Below, in pieces: positions 15,827 to 24,858 of a stretch of 64,000 nt of DNA. This DNA is from an uncultured Corynebacterium sp. (GTDB lineage Bacteria; Actinomycetota; Actinomycetes; Mycobacteriales; Mycobacteriaceae). The stretch spans positions 1 to 64,000 of the forward strand of contig NZ_CAMIBP010000002.1 of the NCBI RefSeq assembly GCF_946223165.1, read 5' to 3'. The position numbers were made by a program, and so were the translations under genes. The notes beneath the pieces are model-generated. The model saw only the letters and a program-made list of their open reading frames with translations. It was not told the DNA's origin and did no database searches. The number at the start of each line of letters is the position of its first letter. The first letter of the stretch is position 1.

Positions 15827-17266
15827 GTGGCAGCCACTGAATCTTCAGACCAGGCACTCGGCGACAACGCTGACGCACAGGACACCGGTGCGGGCGCGAC
15901 GAAGCGCACGGCAAAGAAGACCGCCAAGAAGACGGCCAAAAAGACGACCAAGAAGACCGCAAAGAAGACGGTCAAGAAGGCAACAAAGAAAACTGCCAAG
16001 AAGGCAGTGAAGAAGACGGCTAAGAAGACCGTCAAGAAGTCGACGCGCGCTAAGGAGACGGCGCCCGAGGTTGAAGAGACCACCCAGGATGAGGAGGATC
16101 TCGAGGACGATCTCATCAATGATGGCGACGATGACGACGTGGACTTTGATCCGGACGCCGACTTCGACGACGACGAGGACGAATTCGATGACTCCGACGA
16201 CGACCTTGAGGTCGACGGCGACGACGATGACTCCGACGATGAGGACGAAGAAGACGAGGGCTCGTCCGTGTGGGACGAGGACGAGTCCGCCGCCCTGCGC
16301 CAGGCGCGCAAGGACGCGGAGCTGACCGCCTCGGCCGACTCCGTTCGTGCCTACCTCAAGCAGATCGGTAAGGTCGCCCTGCTCAACGCCGAGCAAGAGG
16401 TCTCTCTCGCCGAGCGCATCGAGGCCGGCCTCTACGCTCAGCACAAGCTGGACGAGGCCGTCGCCGCAGCGGAAGCGGGCGACAAGGACAAGTCCCTGAC
16501 CCCCGTCCAGAAGCGCGATCTGCGCGCCATCGCGCGCGACGGCCGCAAGGCAAAGAACCACCTCCTCGAGGCCAACCTCCGCCTCGTGGTCTCCCTGGCC
16601 AAGCGCTACACCGGCCGCGGCATGGCGTTCCTGGACCTCATCCAAGAGGGCAACCTGGGCCTTATCCGCGCCGTGGAGAAGTTCGACTACACCAAGGGCT
16701 ACAAGTTCTCCACCTACGCCACGTGGTGGATCCGCCAGGCCATCACCCGCGCCATGGCGGACCAGGCCCGCACCATTCGTATCCCGGTACACATGGTGGA
16801 GGTCATCAACAAGCTTGGCCGTATTCAGCGCGAGCTGCTGCAGGACCTGGGCCGCGAGCCCACCCCGCAGGAACTGGCCAAGGAAATGGACATCACCGAG
16901 GAAAAGGTGCTGGAAATCCAGCAGTACGCCCGTGAGCCTATCTCCCTGGATCAGAACATCGGTGACGAGGGCGACAGCCAGCTGGGTGATTTCATCGAGG
17001 ACTCCGAGGCCGTCGTCGCTGTCGATGCCGTCTCGTTCACCCTCCTCCAGGACCAGCTGCAGGACGTGCTGCACACGCTCTCCGAGCGCGAGGCCGGCGT
17101 CGTGCGTCTGCGCTTCGGTCTCACCGACGGCATGCCGCGCACTTTAGACGAGATTGGCCAAGTCTACGGCGTTACGCGTGAGCGCATCCGCCAAATCGAA
17201 TCCAAGACCATGTCGAAGCTGCGCCACCCGTCGCGCTCCCAGGTGCTGCGCGACTACCTCGACTAG
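15827..17266 (+). CDS. sigA: Primary RNA polymerase sigma factor SigA
   Basis: This group 1 sigma70 factor of 479 residues recognises housekeeping promoters. The N-terminus (about 26-73) is a lysine-rich array of KKTAKK-type repeats, followed by an acidic Asp/Glu stretch to about 165. Regions 1.2 to 4.2 are complete, with FSTYATWWIRQAITR in region 2 and VTRERIRQIESK in the region 4 helix-turn-helix. GTG 15827 is chosen because GAAAGGG lies 6 nt upstream; ATG 15800 and 15749 are in-frame alternatives. Confidence 0.95.
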   Translation: MAATESSDQALGDNADAQDTGAGATKRTAKKTAKKTAKKTTKKTAKKTVKKATKKTAKKAVKKTAKKTVKKSTRAKETAPEVEETTQDEEDLEDDLINDGDDDDVDFDPDADFDDDEDEFDDSDDDLEVDGDDDDSDDEDEEDEGSSVWDEDESAALRQARKDAELTASADSVRAYLKQIGKVALLNAEQEVSLAERIEAGLYAQHKLDEAVAAAEAGDKDKSLTPVQKRDLRAIARDGRKAKNHLLEANLRLVVSLAKRYTGRGMAFLDLIQEGNLGLIRAVEKFDYTKGYKFSTYATWWIRQAITRAMADQARTIRIPVHMVEVINKLGRIQRELLQDLGREPTPQELAKEMDITEEKVLEIQQYAREPISLDQNIGDEGDSQLGDFIEDSEAVVAVDAVSFTLLQDQLQDVLHTLSEREAGVVRLRFGLTDGMPRTLDEIGQVYGVTRERIRQIESKTMSKLRHPSRSQVLRDYLD

Positions 17267-17319
17267 TCGCCGCAACGCGCCACAAGGCACGGCCTAGCTG
17301 CTCCGCCAGAGCACAAGCG

Positions 17320-17366
17320 CACAAGGCTTCGGCCCTTCCCACAATGGGAAGGGCCGAAGCCTTGTG
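17320..17366. terminator. Bidirectional terminator after sigA
   Basis: A perfect 21-bp inverted repeat (17320-17340 and 17346-17366) with a 5-nt loop lies between sigA and the convergent membrane-protein gene. A 12-bp tandem repeat (CAGTGTTGTGCC twice) follows. There is no long T-run, but the stem is very stable. Confidence 0.75.
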
Positions 17367-17433
17367 TCAGTGTTGTGCCCAGTGTTGTGCCATTGCGCTT
17401 GGGTACACGGCACCGCTGTAGGAGGACCCGAGG

Positions 17434-18078
17434 TTAGGCGTCCTCTTGCAGGTAGTCATTCATCCGGTCTTCCATGCACTGCTGCATCTGGGCTTGATCG
17501 GCGCCCTCCTCCGCGCACTCCATGACGCCCGTGGCATCGAGCGCGCCGAACGCTACGAAGAAGAAGACCAACATGAGGATAACCGACAGGATGGACAAAA
17601 CCATGCCGGTGACGGACATCCAGGTGCGGCGGCCCGCCGGGGCGAACTTGCGGCCGCGAACGAGGGCTACAAGGGCAACAATGAACCCCACAGGGCCCAT
17701 GATGAACGGGCCGACCAGAACAAACATCGACAGCAGCGCGACGATGCCCACGATGAGCGCTGCGAGCGCCCAGCCGTTCTTGCCCTCATTGGGCGCTTCA
17801 TATGATGCCGGGAACGGGACGTCGGAGTAAGCCCCCGAGCCGTTGTATGCTTCTGCACCGTTGTAGGACGGAATTGAGGACCCCGTGGCGCCGTAACTGG
17901 CGCCTGCCCCGGCGGAGCCATTCGAGCCGTAAGCATCGCTCCGGCCACCGGCGTTGGCCGCGCCAAAGGCGTCACCCTGGGCTCCGGAATCGTTCGAGTC
18001 AAAGGCGCCGTTCGGACCGACACCGCCGCTCGGGTCAGCGGAACCGTTCGGACCGTAGGGATTGTTCGGAGTGGTCAT
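17434..18078 (-). CDS. DUF4190-like membrane protein with Gly/Asn/Ser-rich N-terminus
   Basis: The 214-residue protein has a disordered N-terminal half (about 1-98) rich in Gly, Asn, Ser and Tyr, two or three hydrophobic helices (about 100-180: WALAALIVGIVALLSMFV, VGFIVALVALV, VLSILSVILML) and a short acidic C-terminus with two cysteines. This architecture is common in actinobacterial DUF4190 proteins of unknown role. The region 18079-18341 upstream contains no gene; it should hold its promoter, but none is clear. Confidence 0.75.
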   Translation of the reverse strand: MTTPNNPYGPNGSADPSGGVGPNGAFDSNDSGAQGDAFGAANAGGRSDAYGSNGSAGAGASYGATGSSIPSYNGAEAYNGSGAYSDVPFPASYEAPNEGKNGWALAALIVGIVALLSMFVLVGPFIMGPVGFIVALVALVRGRKFAPAGRRTWMSVTGMVLSILSVILMLVFFFVAFGALDATGVMECAEEGADQAQMQQCMEDRMNDYLQEDA

Positions 18079-18341
18079 AGGTGCGTGGCCTTCCTTCGCC
18101 GCAGTGCGGCATCACCAAATTCAGGGCGCGCGAGCGCCGTGCGGATTCGTGCGGAGACCCGGATGGAACTCTATGAATCATCTTTGATGAAACTCTGAGC
18201 TACCTCGGGCCCCGCGTGGACGCGTACCAGCGTACCAATGTCCGCGCGCGGTCACCGTGAAACTTCGCAACAATAGAGCAACATTGCCACTCTTATAACT
18301 TCCGCCACATGCTACGCGCAGTCGCTCTGCGCGTATTCGGG

Positions 18342-20111
18342 CTACCAGGCGCGGAGGTAGTCAATGCGCGCCTGTAGCTGCTCCGCGTTGCACAGCGCCG
18401 TCGGCGGCCCGCCGCAGGCCTTGCGAGCATCGAGGTGAATGGCCCCATGGGAGCGCCCGGATTTTTGTGCTTCAATAGCCACAACGGTGTTGAGCTCCTT
18501 GCGCAGGCGTTCCAACTCATCAACGGTGGAGTCTGTCGTCTCAGCGGTAGCGGCCGCGCGGCGGGAGGCCGGGGCCGAGGGAAGTCCAAAGATTTCTCGG
18601 CGGTGCGCCTCGGCGGCCTCCGCTGCCCGGCGCGCCTTCTCCTCGGCGTCGCGGCGGTCCATCTCCTCCGACTGCTTCTTACGCAGCAGGTCCTTGACCT
18701 GGTCCGCGTCGAGGAGACCGGGGATACCAAGAAAGTCCTCGTCCTCACTCGTGATGGCGGCCGTGTTGAACTGCGAGCCGTTATAGAGCAGGCCAGAGAA
18801 CTCCGCCTCCGCGCCCAAGGACTCATAGGACTTCTCCAACATGTCCGGCTCGGACTTCTTTTGGTTAGCGGCCTCCAGAAGGTCATCGTCCCAGCCATCC
18901 TTGTCGGGCTTCTCCCCGCCCAGGACGTGATCGCGAGACTTCTCCATGTTCTCCGCTAAGCCGAGGAGCACCGGCACCGAGGGCAGGAAGACCGAGGCGG
19001 TTTCCCCCGGCGAGCGCTTACGCACAAAGCGTCCGATGGCCTGAGCGAAAAACAGCGGAGTGGCCGCCGAAGTGGCATAAACGCCCACGGCGAGGCGCGG
19101 GACGTCGACGCCCTCGGACACCATGCGGACGGCCACCATCCACTCGTCAGTCGACTCGTTGAACTCGGCAATACGGTCCGAGGAACCCGGATCGTCCGAA
19201 AGGATAACGGAGACCGGGGTCGCTGACATCTGTTTGAGGATCTTTGCGTAGGCGCGTGCGGTCTGCGTGTCCGTCGCGAGGACGAGGCCGCCGGCATCCG
19301 GCACGGAGCGGCGGACCTGCTGCAAGCGCGTGTGGGCGGCCTGCAGGACGGCCGGAATCCAATCGCCCTTGGGGTCTAACGCCGTTTTCCACGCGCGGGC
19401 GGTCTGTTCCGCGTTGAGGATATCGCCAAGGCGGGCGGCGTGTTCCTCGCCGGCGGAGTCGCGCCACCGGGATTCGCCTGAGTAGGACAGGAAGACCACG
19501 GGGCGCACGACGCCGTCGGCCAGCGCGTTGCCGTAGTCATACGTGTGGTCCGAACGGGACACGAGGTGCCCCTCGCCGTCCTCCTCGTAGCGCACGAAAG
19601 GGATCTGGGAGTCATCGGAGCGGAATGGAGTACCAGTAAGAGCCAGTCGGTACTCGGCGTCGTCGTATGCCTCGCGCACGCCATCTCCCCAGCTCTTCGC
19701 GTCGCCGGCGTGGTGAATCTCGTCGAGGATGACGAGGGTGCGCCGCGCCGTGGTGATAGCACGGTGCTTGTACGGATGCATGCCCACCTGCGCGTAGGTG
19801 ACAACGACGCCATCCATCGCCGGATTGACCGCTCCCGAGTTCGAAAAACTCGGGTCCAAAGCCAAGCCCACGCGGGAGGCGGCCTCCGACCACTGAATCT
19901 TCAGGTGCTCGGTGGGTACAACCACGATGACGCGATCCACGCTGCGATCATCAACGAGTTCGGTGGCCACGCGCAGGGCGAAGGTCGTCTTACCAGCGCC
20001 CGGCGTTGCCACCGCCATGAAGTCTTTGGGGCGCGCTGCGAGGAACTTGTCTAGGGCTGCCTGTTGCCAAGCGCGCAGCGTGCCTTTGTTCTTCCCCCTC
20101 GTGCCACTCAC
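18342..20111 (-). CDS. SF2 DEAD/DEAH-type helicase
   Basis: The 589-residue protein has a Walker A motif TPGAGKTT (36-43), a DEIH box (130-133), the motif III-like LALTGTPFRSD and motif VI in QAIGRFVRKR. A coiled, charged segment (about 480-520) and a Leu-rich tail follow. It belongs to the RecG/UvrB-like branch of SF2 helicases, with an undetermined substrate. Its GTG overlaps the stop of the DUF3039 gene as GTGA, so the two are translated together, which suggests that they function together. Confidence 0.87.
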   Translation of the reverse strand: MSGTRGKNKGTLRAWQQAALDKFLAARPKDFMAVATPGAGKTTFALRVATELVDDRSVDRVIVVVPTEHLKIQWSEAASRVGLALDPSFSNSGAVNPAMDGVVVTYAQVGMHPYKHRAITTARRTLVILDEIHHAGDAKSWGDGVREAYDDAEYRLALTGTPFRSDDSQIPFVRYEEDGEGHLVSRSDHTYDYGNALADGVVRPVVFLSYSGESRWRDSAGEEHAARLGDILNAEQTARAWKTALDPKGDWIPAVLQAAHTRLQQVRRSVPDAGGLVLATDTQTARAYAKILKQMSATPVSVILSDDPGSSDRIAEFNESTDEWMVAVRMVSEGVDVPRLAVGVYATSAATPLFFAQAIGRFVRKRSPGETASVFLPSVPVLLGLAENMEKSRDHVLGGEKPDKDGWDDDLLEAANQKKSEPDMLEKSYESLGAEAEFSGLLYNGSQFNTAAITSEDEDFLGIPGLLDADQVKDLLRKKQSEEMDRRDAEEKARRAAEAAEAHRREIFGLPSAPASRRAAATAETTDSTVDELERLRKELNTVVAIEAQKSGRSHGAIHLDARKACGGPPTALCNAEQLQARIDYLRAW

Positions 20112-20386
20112 TTACGGCGCAGCCCCTTGTAGATGCGCTCGCAATCCGGGCAGACCGGGGAGCCCGGCTTCGCTTGTTTGGTCACTGGAAAGGTCTCACC
20201 GCACAGGGCCACGACATACGAGCCGTTGACCGCGGAGTCCAGGATTTTGTCCTTCTTGACGTAATGAAAGAACTTGGGAGTTCCGTCTCCAGTGGAGGTT
20301 TCCTCGCGCACGTCAGGGCGCTCAATGGTCTTGATCCCCGTAGCGATATTAGCCACATTCATCGTGAACGTATTCAATTCTGTCAT
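20108..20386 (-). CDS. DUF3039 small putative zinc protein
   Basis: The 92-residue protein has a conserved core TIERPDVREETSTGDGTPKFFHY (split here by position 20-42), then a cysteine in VALCGE and a CPDC pair near the C-terminus that together could bind zinc. It fits DUF3039, unknown function. ATG 20386 is chosen because GGAG lies 9 nt upstream; ATG 20401 and GTG 20416 are in-frame alternatives. It is coupled to the helicase downstream by a 4-nt overlap. Confidence 0.82.
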   Translation of the reverse strand: MTELNTFTMNVANIATGIKTIERPDVREETSTGDGTPKFFHYVKKDKILDSAVNGSYVVALCGETFPVTKQAKPGSPVCPDCERIYKGLRRK

Positions 20387-20477
20387 CTCCACTAGCTCCA
20401 TCTCCCTCAATTTCACTCACACCATAATGCCCCACCCATGCCCGTCGATTCTAGTTGAGGGGCTACCCTGGGGACCT

Positions 20478-21107
20478 ATGGAGGACACAGGCGACAAGGC
20501 ACGCGTATCGGACGCGTCGGGCAACGACGCTTCGCGCCGCCCGCGCGCCCCGCACAACGCGCTCGATGATGCCTACATCATTGAAGAAGTCAGGGACGAC
20601 ACCGCCAACTCGGGTTCCACTGGCGCCTCCTCGGGATCTACTCACCGCCGGTCGGCCCGCGCCAACGTCCGCAACGCGCATTTTCTGCGCCGACGCCGCG
20701 ACTCGCATCTCATCACGGACGCCCAGGTGGGCCCCGGCCAGGATTTGCGGCGCCGCGAGGTCGAGTACGCCATCCTGCAGGGCATTCGCCTCCCGTCTCT
20801 GGCGCTCGGCTGCATTTTCTTGGCCCTGCATTGGTGGGTCGCCGCGGCCATCGTCGTCGGTATTACCGTTCCGTTGCCGTGGATCGCGGTGGTCCTCGGC
20901 AATTCCAAAGGCCAGGTGCGCGACGAGCGGGAGAGGATGACGTACCGCCCCGGCATCGCGCGCCAACAGCACCAGGCGGCGGAATCCTTGCGGGCCGAGG
21001 CACTCGCGTCGCAGCAGCGCGCGGAACTGGGCTACGACCCGGCCACCGTCATCGATCACGAAGACATCGATCCCCGCCCCACCCACCAGCCCACATCCGA
21101 GGAGTAA
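20478..21107 (+). CDS. DUF3099 family membrane protein
   Basis: The 209-residue protein has a charged N-terminus, then the DUF3099-like segment DSHLITDAQVGP and two adjacent hydrophobic helices (about 110-150), then a basic-acidic tail. Its function is unknown. TACCCT (20464-20469) lies 8 nt before the ATG, predicting a leaderless mRNA. The next gene starts 6 nt after the stop, so it is the first gene of an operon with the methyltransferase and dtd. Confidence 0.82.
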   Translation: MEDTGDKARVSDASGNDASRRPRAPHNALDDAYIIEEVRDDTANSGSTGASSGSTHRRSARANVRNAHFLRRRRDSHLITDAQVGPGQDLRRREVEYAILQGIRLPSLALGCIFLALHWWVAAAIVVGITVPLPWIAVVLGNSKGQVRDERERMTYRPGIARQQHQAAESLRAEALASQQRAELGYDPATVIDHEDIDPRPTHQPTSEE

Positions 21108-21113
21108 CGCACT

Positions 21114-22751
21114 ATGTTCGCCCCGTTATCCCCGCACTTCCCCGTGTCCGGCCTCGCCGCGGACCTCGCCGCCGTCTTCCGCGACGCTGGATACACGGCC
21201 GACGGGCTCGCCGGCCACCTTGGTCCCGAGTATTTCGAGGCTCTCATGCGCGGCGAGCCCGCCACTGTGGAGTTAGCCGCACAGGGCTCGACCCCGCTCG
21301 ACGCGATCCTGCGCATCTTTGTCGTGCATGCGCCGGTATCCCTGCAGGAGCTTGCCGATGCCGTCGGCGCGCCGCTCGCGACCGCCCTCATCGACGCCGG
21401 TGTAACGATTCCCTGCGCCGACGCGCCGGAGTTGGTGCAGGTGGCGTTGGATATCCGCCCGCACCTCATCGTCGGCAGGAACCACTGGGTGTTCTCCGAC
21501 GTCGACGCCGCTCTCGTACCGCACGTCCCGGGGCCGGATCACGTCCTCGGCGTCGGGTCCGCTTCTCTGTCGCTGCTGCAGTCGACGCCCACGTCTCCAG
21601 TGTCGACGGCCCTCGATCTCGGCACGGGTTCAGGCGTTCAACTGTTGGGCCAGCTGGCCACCGCCGAGACGGTGACGGCCACCGACGTCCACCCGCGGGC
21701 ACTCGACCTTGCCGAGGCAACAGTGGCGGCCGCCGGGGTGACGGCGAGCCGGGACGGCATCGGCAGCCCCTCGCGCGTCGAGCTACTCCAAGGCTCGTGG
21801 TTTGAGCCCGTGGCCGGACGCCGCTTCGACCGCATCGTCGCCAATCCCCCGTTTGTCGTGGGCTTGCCCGAGGTCGGCCACGTCTACCGCGATTCCGGAC
21901 TCAACCTTGATGGGGCCTCGGAACTTGTCGTGTCACAGTCCGTCAAACACCTCACCCCGGGCGGCACCGCCCACCTCCTCGCCGCGTGGGCACATCAAGG
22001 CGAGGTCCCGTGGCAGCAGCGCGTCGCCTCTTGGCTGCCGGACAAGGGCGTGCGCGCGTGGATCGTGCAGCGCGACGCCGCGGATCCGGCCCTCTACGTC
22101 TCCACGTGGCTCAAGGACGAGTCCGTCGACGTGCGCACCCCGGAAGGGCGCGAACGCGCGCGGCTGTGGCTCGATCATTTCCGCGCCAACGACGTCCACG
22201 GCATCGGTTTCGGTTACGTCGCCCTGCAACGCATTGGCGATGACGAGGACTCCGATGTCCTCGCCGAATACATGCCGCAGCCCTTCACCGATCCGCTCGG
22301 CCCCGAGGTCGAGGAGTACTTTGCTCGCGCGGCGTGGCTGTCGGGCCTGGGCCCAGGCGAGTTTGAGCGCAACTACTTTGCGGTTCGCCCGGGCCTGGCA
22401 CGCGAAGACGTCGCCCTGCCGGATCCCTCCGGCCAAGGCTTTGCACGCGCGGCCCTGCGCCTCACGCGCACCGAGGGCCCGCGCTGGCAGCACGACGTGG
22501 ATGAGCACCTCGCCGCTATCGTCGCAGGAATCAACCCACAGGGCCTTAACCTCGAAGAAACCGTGAGCCTCTATGCGACGCTCAACGACTTCGACGAGGA
22601 GGAGTTGCTGGCCTCCGCCATCCCTGCTTTCGTGGACCTCGTGCGCCACGGCCTTGTCATCCCCGCGGACCTTCTCGACACCGGCGACGTCGGCACCCCT
22701 GGCGACGTCAGCGACACCAGCGGTATCAACGGCTCAGGACAGGAGGACTAA
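21114..22751 (+). CDS. Class I SAM-dependent methyltransferase with NPPF motif
   Basis: The 545-residue protein carries a SAM motif DLGTGSG (168-174), an acidic second strand end (ATDVHP) and NPPF (244-247), the signature of N-methyltransferases of the HemK/PrmC and rRNA adenine/guanine type. About 130 residues before and 270 after this core are family-specific. The substrate is unknown; amino-group methylation of protein Gln, rRNA or DNA are all possible. The stop overlaps the dtd start (TAATG). Confidence 0.83.
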   Translation: MFAPLSPHFPVSGLAADLAAVFRDAGYTADGLAGHLGPEYFEALMRGEPATVELAAQGSTPLDAILRIFVVHAPVSLQELADAVGAPLATALIDAGVTIPCADAPELVQVALDIRPHLIVGRNHWVFSDVDAALVPHVPGPDHVLGVGSASLSLLQSTPTSPVSTALDLGTGSGVQLLGQLATAETVTATDVHPRALDLAEATVAAAGVTASRDGIGSPSRVELLQGSWFEPVAGRRFDRIVANPPFVVGLPEVGHVYRDSGLNLDGASELVVSQSVKHLTPGGTAHLLAAWAHQGEVPWQQRVASWLPDKGVRAWIVQRDAADPALYVSTWLKDESVDVRTPEGRERARLWLDHFRANDVHGIGFGYVALQRIGDDEDSDVLAEYMPQPFTDPLGPEVEEYFARAAWLSGLGPGEFERNYFAVRPGLAREDVALPDPSGQGFARAALRLTRTEGPRWQHDVDEHLAAIVAGINPQGLNLEETVSLYATLNDFDEEELLASAIPAFVDLVRHGLVIPADLLDTGDVGTPGDVSDTSGINGSGQED

Positions 22752-23224
22752 TGCGCGCCGTACTCACCCGTGTCTCTTCTGCCTCCGTCACCATTGAGTC
22801 AGACGGCGAGCCCGACATCGTCGGCGCCATCGACTGCCCGGAGACCGGCGGGCTGCTGGCCCTCGTGGGCGTCTCTCGCGAGGATGCCGGGCCCGACGTC
22901 GACTCGGCGGTCACGGCGGCCAAGATCGCCAAGATGGCCGACAAGATTGCCGGGCTACGCATCCTCGACGGGGAGGTCTCCGTCTCTGATTTCTCCGCTC
23001 CCGTCCTGCTCGTCAGCCAATTCACGCTGTATGGCCGAACCGCCAAGGGCAAGCGACCGTCGTGGTCAGATGCCGCGCCGGGCGACGTGGCGGAACCGGT
23101 GCTTAAGGCCCTGTCTGTCGCCTTGCGCGAGCGCGGGATCCATGTCGAGCACGGTCGTTTCGGCGCCATGATGCGCGTCGCCTCCGTCAACGAGGGACCG
23201 TTCACGGTCCTCGTGGAAACCTAG
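22751..23224 (+). CDS. dtd: D-aminoacyl-tRNA deacylase
   Basis: The 157-residue enzyme hydrolyses D-amino acids mischarged on tRNA. It has the SQFTL motif (89-93) and NEGPFT (147-152), where the usual motif is NxGPVT; the Phe for Val change is conservative. A short insertion around residues 18-31 lengthens it slightly. The start shares one base with the methyltransferase stop. Confidence 0.93.
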   Translation: MRAVLTRVSSASVTIESDGEPDIVGAIDCPETGGLLALVGVSREDAGPDVDSAVTAAKIAKMADKIAGLRILDGEVSVSDFSAPVLLVSQFTLYGRTAKGKRPSWSDAAPGDVAEPVLKALSVALRERGIHVEHGRFGAMMRVASVNEGPFTVLVET

Positions 23225-23402
23225 ACACGCTGCGGCACGAAGCCCCATCCATCCTCGGCACTCCCTGCGCGGATAAAACCTATTCGCCGTCCGCGCACGT
23301 CACGGCCACCGCGGCGCGGTGGACCAGCGACATGGAACGCGCCGGTCTACCCCGTCGGATTACCCCCAAATTGCGGTGACTACGCCGCCACGCGGGGACG
23401 GC

Positions 23403-23431
23403 GGGAACTATCGCCGCGAAAGGTCCGTTGG
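23403..23431 (+). promoter_or_regulatory. Candidate SigH-type promoter of sigB
   Basis: GGGAACT (23403-23409) and CGTTGG (23426-23431), separated by 16 nt, match the actinobacterial SigH consensus (GGAAT -35 and GTT -10). They lie about 45 nt before the sigB ATG. In C. glutamicum sigB is known to be SigH-dependent. The rest of 23225-23475 shows no gene and no clear dtd terminator. Confidence 0.65.
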
Positions 23432-23475
23432 ACTGTGTGATACCGGTTACCGCCGCACCCTTTTAGGAGGCCACA

Positions 23476-24489
23476 ATGACCAATCCATCCACCAGCGCAG
23501 CCGCCGTCGACGTCGACTTTGACAACGCCGAAGAGGAGCAGGTTGATCGCGGCTCACGCCGTAACCAGACCAATGACAATCCATCTGCGGATTTGGTCCG
23601 CGTTTATCTCAACGGAATTGGTAAGACCGCCCTGCTGAACGCCGAGGATGAGGTGGAATTGGCGCAGCGCATCGAGGTTGGCCTCTACGCCGAATACAAG
23701 CTCAACAACGCCGAGAAACTGACCCGCGCTGAGAAGCGTGACCTGAAAATTCTGGCGCGCGACGGCAAGAAGGCACGCTCCCACCTGCTCGAGGCCAACC
23801 TACGTCTGGTGGTGTCGTTGGCTAAGCGCTACACCGGCCGCGGCATGCCGTTGCTGGATCTCATCCAAGAAGGCAACCTCGGCCTCATCCGCGCCATGGA
23901 GAAGTTTGATTACTCCAAGGGCTTTAAATTCTCCACCTACGCCACGTGGTGGATTCGCCAGGCCATCACCCGCGGCATGGCAGACCAGTCCCGCACCATT
24001 CGCCTCCCTGTGCACCTCGTTGAGCAGGTCAACAAGCTCTCGCGCATCAAGCGTGAGATGTATCAGTCCCTCGGACGTGAGGCGACCAATGAGGAGCTTG
24101 CTGAGGAGTCCGGCATCGAGGAATCCAAGATTGAGATGCTGCTACGCCAGTCTCGCGACCCAGTCTCGCTCGACATGCCGGTGGGCGCCGATGAGGAGGC
24201 TCCGCTCGGCGACTTCATCGAGGACGCCGAGGCGACCGATGCCGAGTCCGCAGTAGTCGCCTCCATGCGCCACTCGGATATTCGCGACGTTATCGATTCA
24301 TTGGAGGAGCGCGAGCAAGACGTCATCCGCCTGCGCTACGGCCTGGATGACGGCGTTCCGCGCACGCTGGATCAGATTGGCCGCCAGTTCGGGCTTTCGC
24401 GTGAGCGAGTCCGCCAGATCGAGCGCGAAGTCATGGCCAAGCTGCGCGACGGCAACCGCGCGGACCGCTTGCGCGAATACGCACTGTAG
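23476..24489 (+). CDS. sigB: Principal-like (group 2) sigma factor SigB
   Basis: The 337-residue sigma70 protein has regions 1.2 to 4.2 almost identical to SigA (FSTYATWWIRQAITR, LSRERVRQIEREVM), but lacks the Lys-rich and acidic N-terminal extension. SigB serves general stress and transition to stationary phase in corynebacteria. AGGAGG lies 6 nt before the ATG. A SigH-type promoter precedes it, and dtxR follows on the same strand with its own promoter. Confidence 0.95.
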   Translation: MTNPSTSAAAVDVDFDNAEEEQVDRGSRRNQTNDNPSADLVRVYLNGIGKTALLNAEDEVELAQRIEVGLYAEYKLNNAEKLTRAEKRDLKILARDGKKARSHLLEANLRLVVSLAKRYTGRGMPLLDLIQEGNLGLIRAMEKFDYSKGFKFSTYATWWIRQAITRGMADQSRTIRLPVHLVEQVNKLSRIKREMYQSLGREATNEELAEESGIEESKIEMLLRQSRDPVSLDMPVGADEEAPLGDFIEDAEATDAESAVVASMRHSDIRDVIDSLEEREQDVIRLRYGLDDGVPRTLDQIGRQFGLSRERVRQIEREVMAKLRDGNRADRLREYAL

Positions 24490-24508
24490 ACGATCACACA
24501 CATAATCC

Positions 24509-24570
24509 ACCCCGCCTTTGTCGTTCACGCTTCCGGAGTTTCCGGCTCGTGATTGTTGCAAGGCGGGGTT
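24509..24570 (+). terminator. Possible sigB terminator
   Basis: ACCCCGCCTT (24509-24518) pairs with AAGGCGGGGT (24560-24569), enclosing a smaller CCGGA/CCGG hairpin. The following bases are only moderately T-rich, so strength is uncertain. Confidence 0.5.
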
Positions 24571-24696
24571 CTCGTCTGTCGGCGGCGCGGCAGCCACAGC
24601 GCGACGCCGAGCAGCCGGCACCATATCATTAAATTCTACCTATCAATATTCCTCCCCTACAAGGCCCGTCCTAATACGCGGCGGGCGCACATGCGC

Positions 24697-24707
24697 TAGG
24701 GTATAAA
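24697..24707 (+). promoter_or_regulatory. Candidate dtxR promoter (-10)
   Basis: Overlapping hexamers TAGGGT (24697-24702) and TATAAA (24702-24707) lie about 150 nt before dtxR. The AT-rich stretch 24625-24660 just upstream could be an activator or UP-like region. No clear -35 is seen. Confidence 0.45.
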
Positions 24708-24724
24708 GTGTTTCGATCGCATTT

Positions 24725-24794
24725 ACAGTGCGCGATGACCTCTGCAGGACGCACTGTGACCGTTCGGGGCTCCCCGGGAATAAACCGCGAACGG
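24725..24794 (+). promoter_or_regulatory. Two consecutive stem-loops in the dtxR 5' leader
   Basis: ACAGTGCG (24725-24732) pairs with CGCACTGT (24750-24757), and CCGTTCG (24760-24766) pairs with CGAACGG (24788-24794), whose loop contains a further GGGG/CCCC element. Both are perfect and lie between the presumed start of transcription and the dtxR ribosome binding site. No known riboswitch is recognised. Confidence 0.5.
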
Positions 24795-24858
24795 TAGCGT
24801 TCGTATCCACGAAGGGCACGCGCCGCACCAGGAACTCTCAGAGAAAGGCCATACGGAC

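Noticed and set aside
17320..17366. The long inverted repeat after sigA as an insertion-sequence end
   Set aside because: There is no transposase or target duplication; its place between convergent genes fits a terminator.
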